Assembly: GCA_031550205.1 (NCBI GenBank)
Contig: JAVBOV010000039.1
Span: forward strand, 1 to 53,082
Direction: 5' to 3'
DNA length: 53,082 nt
From: JAVBOV01 sp031550205
Lineage (GTDB): Bacteria; Pseudomonadota; Alphaproteobacteria; RF32; CAG-239
Positions 7,342 through 14,401 of this stretch are shown piece after piece. Each line of letters starts with the position of its first letter. Within the stretch, counting starts at the first letter, position 1. The position numbers and the translations under genes were made by a program. Under the pieces are notes generated by a model. That model saw only the letters and a list, made by a program, of their open reading frames with translations, searched no databases and had not been told where the DNA came from.

Positions 7342-7701
7342 CTATTTGCCCGGTTTCATGTTCCACATTTTTTCTAAGGCGTAGAATTGTCTTACTTCAG
7401 GGCGGAAGAGGTGGACGATGACGTCGAAGGCGTCAATTAATATCCAGTCGGCTTTTTCGGCGCCTTCCACGGTTGATTTGAAGCCTTCTTTTTTTAAGGC
7501 CATGAACACCTGGTCAGCCAAAGCGGCCACGTGGCGGTTGGAGGTTCCGCTGGCTACAACCATTTGGTTGGCGATGGAGGTTTTGCCGGCCAAATCTATG
7601 GTAACAATGTCTTCGGCTTTGCCTTTATCCAGGGTTTCTTCAATAATTTCCAAAATGCGCTCTTCAGGCGTAATTTCTTTTTTCTTCAATGCTTTTCCCA
7701 A
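7342..7701 (-). CDS. rsfS: ribosomal silencing factor RsfS
   Basis: Binds L14 of the large ribosomal subunit and blocks subunit joining when nutrients are low. The 119 residues include the conserved core: DIVTIDLAGKTSIANQMVVASGTSNRHVAALAD in overlapping blocks, then VEGAEKADWILIDAFDVIVHLF and the closing FYALEKMW. The start is TTG, with AGGAGAG a few bases upstream; the nearest ATG would remove most of the domain. It lies nine bases after obgE on the same strand. The rlmH gene that usually follows rsfS is about 5 kb away here. Confidence 0.92.
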   Translation of the reverse strand: MGKALKKKEITPEERILEIIEETLDKGKAEDIVTIDLAGKTSIANQMVVASGTSNRHVAALADQVFMALKKEGFKSTVEGAEKADWILIDAFDVIVHLFRPEVRQFYALEKMWNMKPGK

Positions 7702-7710
7702 AGCTCTCTC

Positions 7711-8763
7711 CTAATTTAACGGCGACCACGCACCGGTTGTTTCTTCAATCTTTTTGTCTTCGTTCTTTGGTTTTCTGTCTCTGATTATATACTGATTAAC
7801 TTCGCGCAGACAATCAAAAATTCCGATTTTTGCAATGCTTGATATTACAAATATTTTTTTGCCGGCGGCTTTTTCAAGCTTTTTGGCAATTTTCTTGGCT
7901 TCTTTCTCATCAATCGCATCAGCCTTGTTCAAAACCACAATTTCAGGCTTATCAAGCAGTTTTTGGTTATAAAGGCCAAGCTCTTTTCTAATGGTTTTAT
8001 AGTCCTTAACCACGTTTTCAGAAGTAATGTCTATCAAGTGCATGAAGGCAAAGCAGCGCTCAACGTGTTTTAAGAACTTATCTCCCAAACCCACGCCTTC
8101 AGACGCGCCTTCAATTAAGCCCGGAATATCGGCCAAAACAATTTCGGTCTCATCGATCCAGGCAACACCGAGGTTGGGGTGCAGAGTGGTGAAAGGATAA
8201 TCGGCAATCTTGGGTCGGGCTTTGGTTAAAGATGACAGAAGGGTGGATTTTCCGGCGTTGGGCAGGCCGATTAAGCCGACATCGGCAATTACCTTTAGTT
8301 TGAGCCAAACCCATTTTTCTTCTCCGGGCCAGCCGGGTTCGGCGTAGCGCGGAGCCTGGTTGGTGGAGGATTTGAACTGCGCGTTGCCGCGGCCGCCGTC
8401 TCCGCCTTTGGCCAGCAAAAAGGTTTGACCGGGTTCAACCATGTCGACAATAAGGGTTTCGCCGTCTTCAGCCAAAATTTCAGTGCCGATCGGGACGGAG
8501 ATTATAACATCTTCACCTTTGGGGCCGGCTTTGTCTGAACCCATGCCGTGCATGCCTTTGGGGGCTTTGAAGTGCTGTTTGTAACGAAAGTCTATCAGCG
8601 TATTGAGGTTGGGCACGGCTTTGACCCAGACATTGCCGCCTTTGCCGCCGTCACCGCCGTTGGGGCCGCCAAACTCAATATATTTTTCACGACGGAAAGA
8701 GACGCAGCCTGCGCCGCCGTCTCCGGATTGGATATATATTTTGGCTTGGTCTAAAAACTTCAT
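7711..8763 (-). CDS. obgE: ribosome-assembly GTPase ObgE
   Basis: GTPase of large-subunit assembly. I place the start at 8763 (MKFLDQAKIYI), preceded by GAGGT, giving the normal 350 residues; a longer frame runs into an upstream repeat and is not real. The glycine-rich Obg domain (about 1-158: GGDGGKGGNVWV, KGGDGGRGNA) is followed by a G domain with GLPNAGKST (P-loop), DIPG and NKAD. There is no long C-terminal extension. rsfS follows directly. A hairpin element of the conserved-core family sits in the leader region (8776-8895). Confidence 0.95.
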   Translation of the reverse strand: MKFLDQAKIYIQSGDGGAGCVSFRREKYIEFGGPNGGDGGKGGNVWVKAVPNLNTLIDFRYKQHFKAPKGMHGMGSDKAGPKGEDVIISVPIGTEILAEDGETLIVDMVEPGQTFLLAKGGDGGRGNAQFKSSTNQAPRYAEPGWPGEEKWVWLKLKVIADVGLIGLPNAGKSTLLSSLTKARPKIADYPFTTLHPNLGVAWIDETEIVLADIPGLIEGASEGVGLGDKFLKHVERCFAFMHLIDITSENVVKDYKTIRKELGLYNQKLLDKPEIVVLNKADAIDEKEAKKIAKKLEKAAGKKIFVISSIAKIGIFDCLREVNQYIIRDRKPKNEDKKIEETTGAWSPLN

Positions 8764-8775
8764 TAATACCTCGTT

Positions 8776-8895
8776 ACCGAATTTTATAGAGCGCCTGTCG
8801 TTTGCTCCGGTGCTCGAATGCTCATGTACTAATTGTGTACACTCCGCTTCTGTGCTCCGTGTGCTCACTTCCATTCATCTCTCTAAAATTCGGTT
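8776..8895. repeat. hairpin element with 'CATGTACT...TGTACACT' core, copy 1
   Basis: The arms ACCGAATTTTATAGAG and CTCTCTAAAATTCGGT pair around a core containing 'gctccggtgctcgaatgctc', CATGTACT and TGTACACT, then 'ccgcttctgtgctccg'. The same core appears at 50.8 kb between different arms. It lies immediately upstream of obgE, so it is probably in its leader or promoter region. Confidence 0.8.
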
Positions 8896-8969
8896 TAGAC
8901 AATGAATCTGGTAAAGAAAAGGGGCTTAGAGCCCCAAATCTAAAGTGTTTTTTAATCTAAAATATAGAT

Positions 8970-9224
8970 TTATTCAGTAACTACTGAAACTACGGTTTTG
9001 TTGCCGGCTTTCTTAGAAAACTCAACTTTACCTTCAGCGGTTGCAAAAATGGTGTGGTCAACACCCATTCCCACATTTTCTCCGGGGTGATATTTGGTAC
9101 CACGCTGGCGGATGATGATGTTTCCCGGTATAACGGCTTGTCCACCGGCTTTTTTCAAGCCCAAACGACGACCTTCACTGTCGCGTCCGTTTGATGAGCT
9201 TCCGCCTGACTTCTTATGTGCCAT
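8970..9224 (-). CDS. rpmA: 50S ribosomal protein L27
   Basis: An 84-residue protein with the family's hallmark start MAHKKSGGSSSNGRDSEGRR, then LGLKKAGGQAV and RQRGTKYHPGENVGMGVDHT. L27 reaches the peptidyl-transferase centre with its N-terminus. It follows rplU after 18 bases on the same strand, the universal bacterial rplU-rpmA pair, with obgE downstream as in many bacteria. Confidence 0.97.
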   Translation of the reverse strand: MAHKKSGGSSSNGRDSEGRRLGLKKAGGQAVIPGNIIIRQRGTKYHPGENVGMGVDHTIFATAEGKVEFSKKAGNKTVVSVVTE

Positions 9225-9242
9225 AACTTTCTCTCCTAAACC

Positions 9243-9575
9243 TTATTCTTTAACTTCAGCGGCTTTGGTTTCTTTTTTGGCGGCAATGTCCAAAATCTTA
9301 ACCATAGTGATTTGCTGTCTGTGGCCGTTCTTGCGGCGGTAGTTTTGTCTTCTTTTCTTTTTGAAAACAATAATCTTGTCGTCTTTGGCCTGTTTAACAA
9401 TGGCGGCTTTAACCGAAGCACCTTTAACTAAAGGAGTGCCGACAGTTTCACCCAAAGCCAAAACCTGGTCAAAAACCACGTTTTTGCCTTCTTCACCTTC
9501 AATCTTTTCAATTTTGATAAGATCGCCGGTGTTAACTTTGTATTGTTTTCCGCCTGTTTTAATTACTGCGTACAT
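9243..9575 (-). CDS. rplU: 50S ribosomal protein L21
   Basis: A 110-residue protein opening MYAVIKTGGKQYKVNTGD and containing the conserved KKRRQNYRRKNGHRQQIT that binds 23S rRNA. AGGTGA lies upstream of the ATG. A short Lys/Glu/Ala-rich tail (AAKKETKAAEVKE) extends past the usual end, as in many Alphaproteobacteria. First gene of the rplU-rpmA unit. Confidence 0.96.
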   Translation of the reverse strand: MYAVIKTGGKQYKVNTGDLIKIEKIEGEEGKNVVFDQVLALGETVGTPLVKGASVKAAIVKQAKDDKIIVFKKKRRQNYRRKNGHRQQITMVKILDIAAKKETKAAEVKE

Positions 9576-9651
9576 TTCAATTCACCTACTTTTTAAAAAT
9601 TGCTGAGTGCAATATACATAAAGTTTTTAAGCTGTCAATAGGAATCTGCAA

Positions 9652-10110
9652 TTATTTTGGCTTCAAACGGCGATAAATCTCGGGGCGCATGAATTTTCCC
9701 TGCCAAAGGCCTTTTTTGCCAAGCCGGGCTTGGTTTTCTTCATCGGGAAAACCCTCGGTTTTGAAGTCATATGAGAGAGCCCAACCGTCTTCAACCATTT
9801 TTTTGTTGATATTCAAATCGTTAACGTAGCAAATGGCCAGCTTTCGCTTATAGGTGTCGTGCCCCAAAAAATTGCACTTCAGCGGATTTTTGCCGATTAT
9901 TTTTTTTAATTCTTCAGTGGCTTTGGCGCCGCAGTCATAAGATTTTTGATCTTTGTCGAAGCACATTTGCTTATATTCCGGGGCGTCAATGCCCTGCAGG
10001 CGCACTCTTTTGCCGTCAACTTCCAAACTGTCGCCGTCGACCACTTTGTGGTAGGCGAGGGCGGAATTTGCCAAAATCAGGCAAAAAAACAAGAAAATGA
10101 ACAATCTCAT
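9652..10110 (-). CDS. secreted thermonuclease-like protein (SNase fold)
   Basis: A 152-residue protein with a clear signal peptide (MRLFIFLFFCLILANSALA) and a staphylococcal-nuclease domain: KVVDGDSLEVDGKRVRLQGIDAPE, then Asp/Lys/Arg at GHDTYKRKLAICYV, then VEDGWAL. These carry the calcium-binding Asp residues and the catalytic Arg region of the fold. It likely acts in the periplasm or outside. It is divergently transcribed from the lipoprotein gene at 10195. Confidence 0.85.
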   Translation of the reverse strand: MRLFIFLFFCLILANSALAYHKVVDGDSLEVDGKRVRLQGIDAPEYKQMCFDKDQKSYDCGAKATEELKKIIGKNPLKCNFLGHDTYKRKLAICYVNDLNINKKMVEDGWALSYDFKTEGFPDEENQARLGKKGLWQGKFMRPEIYRRLKPK

Positions 10111-10131
10111 TTAACAACTCTAAAAAAATAT

Positions 10132-10160
10132 TTAACCTTTAATATTCTTTATCCTATAAT
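10132..10160 (+). promoter_or_regulatory. sigma-70 type promoter for the lipoprotein gene
   Basis: TTAACC, a 17-bp spacer and a perfect TATAAT (10155-10160), 35 bases before the GTG start at 10195. It lies in the divergent gap between the nuclease and lipoprotein genes. Confidence 0.6.
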
Positions 10161-10194
10161 AAGGCAAATTTAAAGAACAATTTAGAGGTTTATC

Positions 10195-11046
10195 GTGCTT
10201 AAAAAATTTGCTGTCCTCCTTTTGGTTTGCGCCATATCTGCCTGTGGTTTCTTCCGCAAAGAAGAAGCCGTTTCCACCGCTGATGAGCCTCAGGTTATCA
10301 GCAATGTGGAGGTGCAAAACGCCCGCATTAAGCCGACCAGAAAGATTGTTGTCTGCCGGGAAAAACAATGTGCGCCGGCGCATTTGTCAATGTCCAAGGA
10401 ATATATTTATAACAGCATGCAGCATTTGCTGAGCAACAACAACCACAAAACCGCTCTGGTCTGCGAGGCGGATTATGCCACCCATACTTGCACCGAGAAC
10501 TATATTACCATGCCGATTAAGGTTGGGGTTACTCCGGCTTATATGTATATAGACTCTGTTAAAATTACAGATATTTCGGTGGAAAAGGGCAAATCGGCCT
10601 TAAACCTGCTTTTGAATTATAATGTGACTTATAACGGCCAGAGCCCGGAGTGTCTGCCTTCGAAGACTTTGATGTTTATTAAGGATGTGAACAATATTAT
10701 TGTTGAGGATGCCGGCTATAGCTGCAAAATGACCACAATCGGCAAATCGACGGTTAAGACCTTGTTTGTGGTTGATTATATTGATTTGGATTATGGTTTT
10801 ATCGGCGGATTTTATTCTATAGGCACTTCAGGTCCGGCTTATGGCGGCGGAACCGGTTATATGTTAATCAGGCTGCCGAAAAATGCTTATCCGCTAGATC
10901 CGTCATTGTTGCAGGACGAGACTAGGGCTAAGAAGGCAGATACGGAGCATGCGACCACCATGAAGGGGGCAAAGACTAAAGCTACCGGAACTCAGACCAA
11001 GGATATCGGCGAAGGCCAGGTTGAGGTGTTTCCGATTAAGAAATAG
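10195..11046 (+). CDS. hypothetical lipoprotein
   Basis: A 283-residue protein starting at GTG with AGAGG upstream. The lipobox is at residues 14-17 (SAC after MLKKFAVLLLVCAI), so it should be lipid-anchored. The middle shows several Cys (VVCREKQC, LVCEADYATHTC, GYSCKM), a Gly-rich stretch (AYGGGTGYMLIRLP), and a Lys/Thr-rich tail. I do not recognise the family. A strong promoter lies upstream and a terminator four bases after the stop, so it is a single-gene unit. Confidence 0.75.
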   Translation: MLKKFAVLLLVCAISACGFFRKEEAVSTADEPQVISNVEVQNARIKPTRKIVVCREKQCAPAHLSMSKEYIYNSMQHLLSNNNHKTALVCEADYATHTCTENYITMPIKVGVTPAYMYIDSVKITDISVEKGKSALNLLLNYNVTYNGQSPECLPSKTLMFIKDVNNIIVEDAGYSCKMTTIGKSTVKTLFVVDYIDLDYGFIGGFYSIGTSGPAYGGGTGYMLIRLPKNAYPLDPSLLQDETRAKKADTEHATTMKGAKTKATGTQTKDIGEGQVEVFPIKK

Positions 11047-11049
11047 AGA

Positions 11050-11075
11050 AAAAGCCTTCGAAAGAAGGCTTTTTT
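11050..11075 (+). terminator. rho-independent terminator after the lipoprotein gene
   Basis: AAAAGCCTTC-gaaa-GAAGGCTTTTTT, directly after the stop codon. Confidence 0.9.
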
Positions 11076-11392
11076 GGTGAAGGGTGAAGAGTGGCGGAAG
11101 TTTTTTTAGTGGTTAGCGGATAGGGGCGGCGGTCAGGGGTCAGTGTTGGAATGATGTTAAAAAAGCTCTGCTGAGGCAGAGCTTTTTTGTGGCGTTGATT
11201 ATGTGCGCTTTATTTGTAGAACAACAGCTCTTTATGTGGATTATTTTGCCATATGTAAATTACCTTGCCATTTGTTAAAAATGGCATTAAATTATACATC
11301 GTACATCGACGGTCGATGCCCGGTGTATATGGGTCAGTTTGAAGAGCGTAATACATAATGTGTGTAGCATTTGGTTATAAGGAAAAATTGAT
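11076..11392. other. gene-free stretch with a terminator and a palindrome
   Basis: No gene seen. A second terminator-like hairpin lies at 11159-11188 (AAAAAAGCTCTGC-tgag-GCAGAGCTTTTTT). A 'TTGCCAT(A/T)TGT' direct repeat is at about 11248-11280. A TACATCG/CGATG palindrome lies at about 11295-11329, 65 bases before the next gene; with its partner at 11698 it brackets that gene. Confidence 0.6.
11159..11188 (+). terminator. terminator-like hairpin
   Basis: A perfect 13-bp stem with a TGAG loop and T-tract. It is nearly identical to the hairpin at 11773-11802 on the other side of the HigA-like gene. No gene lies immediately upstream, so it may close an unnoticed small transcript or belong to a repeat. 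Confidence 0.7.
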
Positions 11393-11689
11393 ATGAAAAT
11401 GGATGTGAGGCAAAATCCGGCGGTTGGTGAGATATATAAATATTGCCGCAAATATGGGATGAATCCGAATGAGTTGTCTTTGTTTATGAAGGTTAATTCA
11501 ATTCGAGTTTATGAGATATTAAAAGGCAAGCGTAAGGTTACGCCGGATACGGATATTCGGCTGGCCAAGGTTTTTGGTTTGGAAAACGGGCATTTTGTTA
11601 ATTTGCAGATTAAATGGGAGCTTGAGAATAAGGCCATGGAATTAGAAAGCGTAGTTGATAAGCTGAAATTCGCAGGGGATATTAAATAG
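11393..11689 (+). CDS. HigA-like XRE-family regulator
   Basis: A 98-residue protein. MKMDVRQNPAVGEIYKYCRKYGMNPNELSLFMKVNS is read in consecutive helices; NPNELSLFMKVNSIRVYEILKGKRKVTPDTDIRLAKVFG matches the HigA/VapI layout, including the 'KGKRxVTxDTxxRLAKxFG' pattern. Residues about 67-98 form a short helical tail. HigA antitoxins usually follow a HigB toxin gene; none is seen here, so it may be an orphan antitoxin or a stand-alone regulator. Confidence 0.8.
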   Translation: MKMDVRQNPAVGEIYKYCRKYGMNPNELSLFMKVNSIRVYEILKGKRKVTPDTDIRLAKVFGLENGHFVNLQIKWELENKAMELESVVDKLKFAGDIK

Positions 11690-11772
11690 ATTGTTTTTTA
11701 CATCTTACATCGATGGACGATGTATGAAAGTATTTACATTGCTATTCGCTCTTTGTTATTTTTACCTTACGT

Positions 11773-11802
11773 AAAAAAGCTCTGTCTAGGCAGAGCTTTT
11801 TT
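11773..11802. terminator. bidirectional terminator between convergent genes
   Basis: AAAAAAGCTCTG-tctagg-CAGAGCTTTTTT with A and T tracts on either side, lying between the plus-strand HigA-like gene and the minus-strand gene ending at 11806. Confidence 0.85.
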
Positions 11803-11805
11803 GTT

Positions 11806-12198
11806 TTAATGAATAATCATGATGTTGAACATGCGGCTGTCGCAGAAGTAGATTTTGCGGCTTGAGGGTTCTAAAAGATACCAACCGCTGGTGCGGCTGT
11901 AAAAATAATAGCAGCCTTCATATTGATTGTGACGGCTATGTTTGGCCTTGACGGCGCACCTTTGCGGAAAAGTTTCAAAGGGATAATTTAGCTCTTCGGC
12001 CATATAATCTTTGAAAGTTTCTAAGATGCTTTGGAGGTCTTTTTCTGGTCGCGGTTTTGGGCAGGAGCCGATTTCCAGCAATTGAGGTTTAATTCGAGAA
12101 GCCGGAAGCCTGGACATTCTAAAATTTTCCTCTTTGTGTTCTCTGATTTTTTTGGCACGCTTTCTTTGGCGACGAGCGGCGGTGTTAAACAGGTTCAT
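11806..12198 (-). CDS. hypothetical basic protein
   Basis: 130 residues, unknown family. The N-terminus is very basic (ARRQRKRAKKIREHKE), a nucleic-acid-binding style. The C-terminal half is rich in Tyr, Phe, Trp and Cys (GCYYFYSRTSGWYLLEPSS). No membrane segment. It lies 51 bases downstream of the HTH/SPFH-like gene on the same strand and may be in its operon. Confidence 0.55.
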   Translation of the reverse strand: MNLFNTAARRQRKRAKKIREHKEENFRMSRLPASRIKPQLLEIGSCPKPRPEKDLQSILETFKDYMAEELNYPFETFPQRCAVKAKHSRHNQYEGCYYFYSRTSGWYLLEPSSRKIYFCDSRMFNIMIIH

Positions 12199-12249
12199 AT
12201 AATAATGGTTTTAGTTAATAATTTTGACTTATGGGCGGAGCCTAGCAAA

Positions 12250-12867
12250 TTATTCGGTTTTGCGCAAGGATATATTGTTGTCAAAAGCGATGATGGCGAT
12301 TTTTTCGATTAAAACGCCGTTGTGGACGTCAAAATCAAAGTCTTTCCAAAAACCGCGCGGGCGGCCTTCGTTATATTTATCAAGCTCTTGGTTAACCTCA
12401 TCTTGGATGTTTAAAACATCAAGTTTTTTGCCTTTGGCGAGCATTTTGGAAAGAATTTGGTGCATGGTGTTGTCGACAAAACTTTCAATGGTGTTGAAGT
12501 TGTTTTCGGTGCGCACAATGTCGTCTGAAACCTTATAAATGATATTGGGGTTGATGATGCGAAACTCACACTGGGCGTCGATGGTGGTGTTGCTTGGCAC
12601 CAACTGGCGAACGCCGTTGGGGTTGCTTTTGACCGAGTGGGCGTTGCTGTAGATGACCTGTTTCCTGATGTCTACCTCATCAAATGTTTCAGCAATCGGC
12701 CATTTCCAGCACCAGTGTTCTTTCAAATCATATACTTTAACCGGTCTGCCCCAGCGCTTTTTGATGATGGCAAAACCTTCTTGTCTGATGTTGATGAAAC
12801 TGAGCAAGCGGCTGATGGTGGTCCAACTGACAGCTAAGAGTTCGGCAATGCTTGAAATATTATCCAT
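12250..12867 (-). CDS. hypothetical protein: N-terminal HTH-like region plus SPFH-like region
   Basis: 205 residues. Residues 1-50 look like a small helix-turn-helix (ISSIAELLAVSWTTISRLLSFINI, then basic KKRWGRPVKVYDL). Residues about 97-200 are reminiscent of an SPFH/band-7 domain: CEFRIINPNIIYKVSD, ESFVDNTMHQILSKM, NIQDEVNQELDKY and VHNGVLIEKIAI follow the usual strand-helix order. There is no membrane anchor. Both assignments are by eye and uncertain. A small basic protein gene lies downstream. Confidence 0.55.
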   Translation of the reverse strand: MDNISSIAELLAVSWTTISRLLSFINIRQEGFAIIKKRWGRPVKVYDLKEHWCWKWPIAETFDEVDIRKQVIYSNAHSVKSNPNGVRQLVPSNTTIDAQCEFRIINPNIIYKVSDDIVRTENNFNTIESFVDNTMHQILSKMLAKGKKLDVLNIQDEVNQELDKYNEGRPRGFWKDFDFDVHNGVLIEKIAIIAFDNNISLRKTE

Positions 12868-12898
12868 TTTTTTACCTCGGTTTGATATTGTATGTTAA

Positions 12899-12937
12899 AA
12901 CCCCTCACCCCAACCCTCTCCCGCAAGGGGCGAGGGA
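12899..12937. repeat. family B palindrome upstream of rlmH
   Basis: CCCCTCACCCCAACCC ... GGGGCGAGGG, one of several family B copies (others near 742, 21866, 22609, 25913 and 48090). An ORF frame runs through it, but the rlmH start lies beyond. Confidence 0.8.
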
Positions 12938-12953
12938 GAATAGGAAGCATAGC

Positions 12954-13394
12954 ATGAAAGTTAGTATAGTAGCAATAGGTAAACTTAAAAAGAGCTCACC
13001 GGAGGCGGCGTTGATTGAGGAATATGCCAAGAGGTTGTCTTGGGATTTGGCACTCAAAGAAAAAGATAATGCGACTCAGGCTGAGGAGGCCAAGTTTTTG
13101 CTCGGTTCTATTCCAAACGGTGCCAAAGTGGTGGTTTTGGACGAGCGCGGCGAGAATTTGAAATCGACGGAGCTGGCGACCAGGGTTGAATCGTGGCAAA
13201 ATATGGGTTGTTCGGAGGTTTGCTTTTTAATCGGCGGGGCTGATGGGCATGTTGAGGAAACACGCAAAAGGGCAGATTTGGTGTTGTCTTTTGGGAAACT
13301 TACGCTGCCGCATATGTTGATGAGGGTGGTTTTGGTGGAGCAAATTTATCGGTTGCAGACGATTATTGGGAAGCATCCGTATCATCGGGAATGA
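12954..13394 (+). CDS. rlmH: 23S rRNA pseudouridine-1915 N3-methyltransferase RlmH
   Basis: SPOUT-class methyltransferase acting on helix 69 of 23S rRNA. I take the start at MKVSIVAIGKL (12954); the longer frame reads through a repeat. The 146 residues carry VVLDERGENLKSTELA, the knot motif FLIGGADGH and the closing VLVEQIYRLQTIIGKHPYH, all diagnostic. It usually sits next to rsfS in Alphaproteobacteria; here the pair is separated. Confidence 0.95.
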   Translation: MKVSIVAIGKLKKSSPEAALIEEYAKRLSWDLALKEKDNATQAEEAKFLLGSIPNGAKVVVLDERGENLKSTELATRVESWQNMGCSEVCFLIGGADGHVEETRKRADLVLSFGKLTLPHMLMRVVLVEQIYRLQTIIGKHPYHRE

Positions 13395-13786
13395 GTGTTT
13401 TAAAACGTCATTGCGAGTGGCTTGTCCGACGTAGCCCGAGGGCGGAGTAGGAAGCGTGGCAATCTCTCTAATACGTCATTGCGAGGAGCAACGCGACGTG
13501 GCAATCCCGGCCGAATCTCTTTTCTGGCGTTTTACCTGCAAATTTTTTATGTTCCTTTTGAGACCAAAAGGAACCAAAAGTCTCGCCTGCGTTTGATTTT
13601 AATATTTTGTATTTGCTCGCTTTGTTCTCTCACTACGTCAAGCTTCGTTCGAGCAGAGACACAAAGCTTGCGCATACAAAACTAAAAATCTGCACAAAGG
13701 CGGTTTTAAGAGGGGAAGGGAAACAAAACAAGCATACAAAATCTAAAAAGCTGCGGCTTAAGGCGAAATTTAGGCAGATGGTTGGT
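13395..13786. repeat. gene-free stretch of nested repeats
   Basis: Two family A palindromes (13406-13466 and 13474-13508), then a longer element at about 13530-13770. This element opens 'ttttacctgcaaa', has a hairpin GTTCCTTTTG-agac-CAAAAGGAAC and ends near 'aatctaaaaagctgc'. The same opening, hairpin and ending recur at 30451-30700. I see no gene. Confidence 0.75.
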
Positions 13787-14401
13787 TTATAAGGAATCTA
13801 TATTTTCAGCTAAATCTTGTAAAAATGGAAGGGTGCGGGTAAGGACATTTTTTTCATATTTATAAAAATCTCTCATATCTCTACGTAATTCTAGTTGCAA
13901 GATGTTTTTAAAGCCTTTTTCTTGCATTTTTGGAGTAAAACCAAAGCTTGCATGATAATCAGGATGGTTTAAAATATGGGATATTTGATATTTTTCACAA
14001 AGATTTTTAATTATTTCTATTTCTTTTTTATAATCGCTTGGTGGTAAAATGCCCGTACCGACAGCCAGTTCAAAGGGAACATCTTGTTTCATGCCATGAA
14101 TGTCTAGAAAATAAACATCTTCCGGAAGGCTGAGGGTTTGAACAAATTTACTAATAGTGGATTTGAATGGGGTGTATTTCTTTCTAATTATTTTAGAATA
14201 TTTTTGCATGCTCATTACAATAGCGCCGGTGAACAAATCAGATGCTTTTGTGCTTTTTGATGTAAATGTTCTTACTGAGTGTGGAGCAGAGAATATGACT
14301 TTGCTTTTTTTATCTATAAACTCGAAAATGGGCTCTTTGTCAACTTCTCCTTGAAAGTCGTTTTGGGTAAAAGATTCATCATATTTTATTAGCTTTTCCA
14401 T
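13787..14401 (-). CDS. N-formylglutamate amidohydrolase-family protein
   Basis: 204 residues resembling the N-formylglutamate amidohydrolase / HutG-like family of zinc hydrolases. Conserved patches are VIFSAPHSV (His), YFLDIHGM (Asp-x-His) and NILQLELRRDMRD near the end. The substrate is not deducible: relatives act on formylglutamate or remain uncharacterised. The ATG shares one base with the uvrB stop (TAATG), so it is translated after uvrB. Confidence 0.7.
   Translation of the reverse strand: MEKLIKYDESFTQNDFQGEVDKEPIFEFIDKKSKVIFSAPHSVRTFTSKSTKASDLFTGAIVMSMQKYSKIIRKKYTPFKSTISKFVQTLSLPEDVYFLDIHGMKQDVPFELAVGTGILPPSDYKKEIEIIKNLCEKYQISHILNHPDYHASFGFTPKMQEKGFKNILQLELRRDMRDFYKYEKNVLTRTLPFLQDLAENIDSL

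Noticed and set aside
8764..8874. N-terminal extension of ObgE by 37 residues.
   Set aside because: The extra codons come from the hairpin element; GAGGT just before 8763 and the family's normal start support the shorter protein.
13422..13792. Two plus-strand ORFs of 61 and 87 codons.
   Set aside because: Both are made of repeat sequence also present at 30.4 kb; no start signals.
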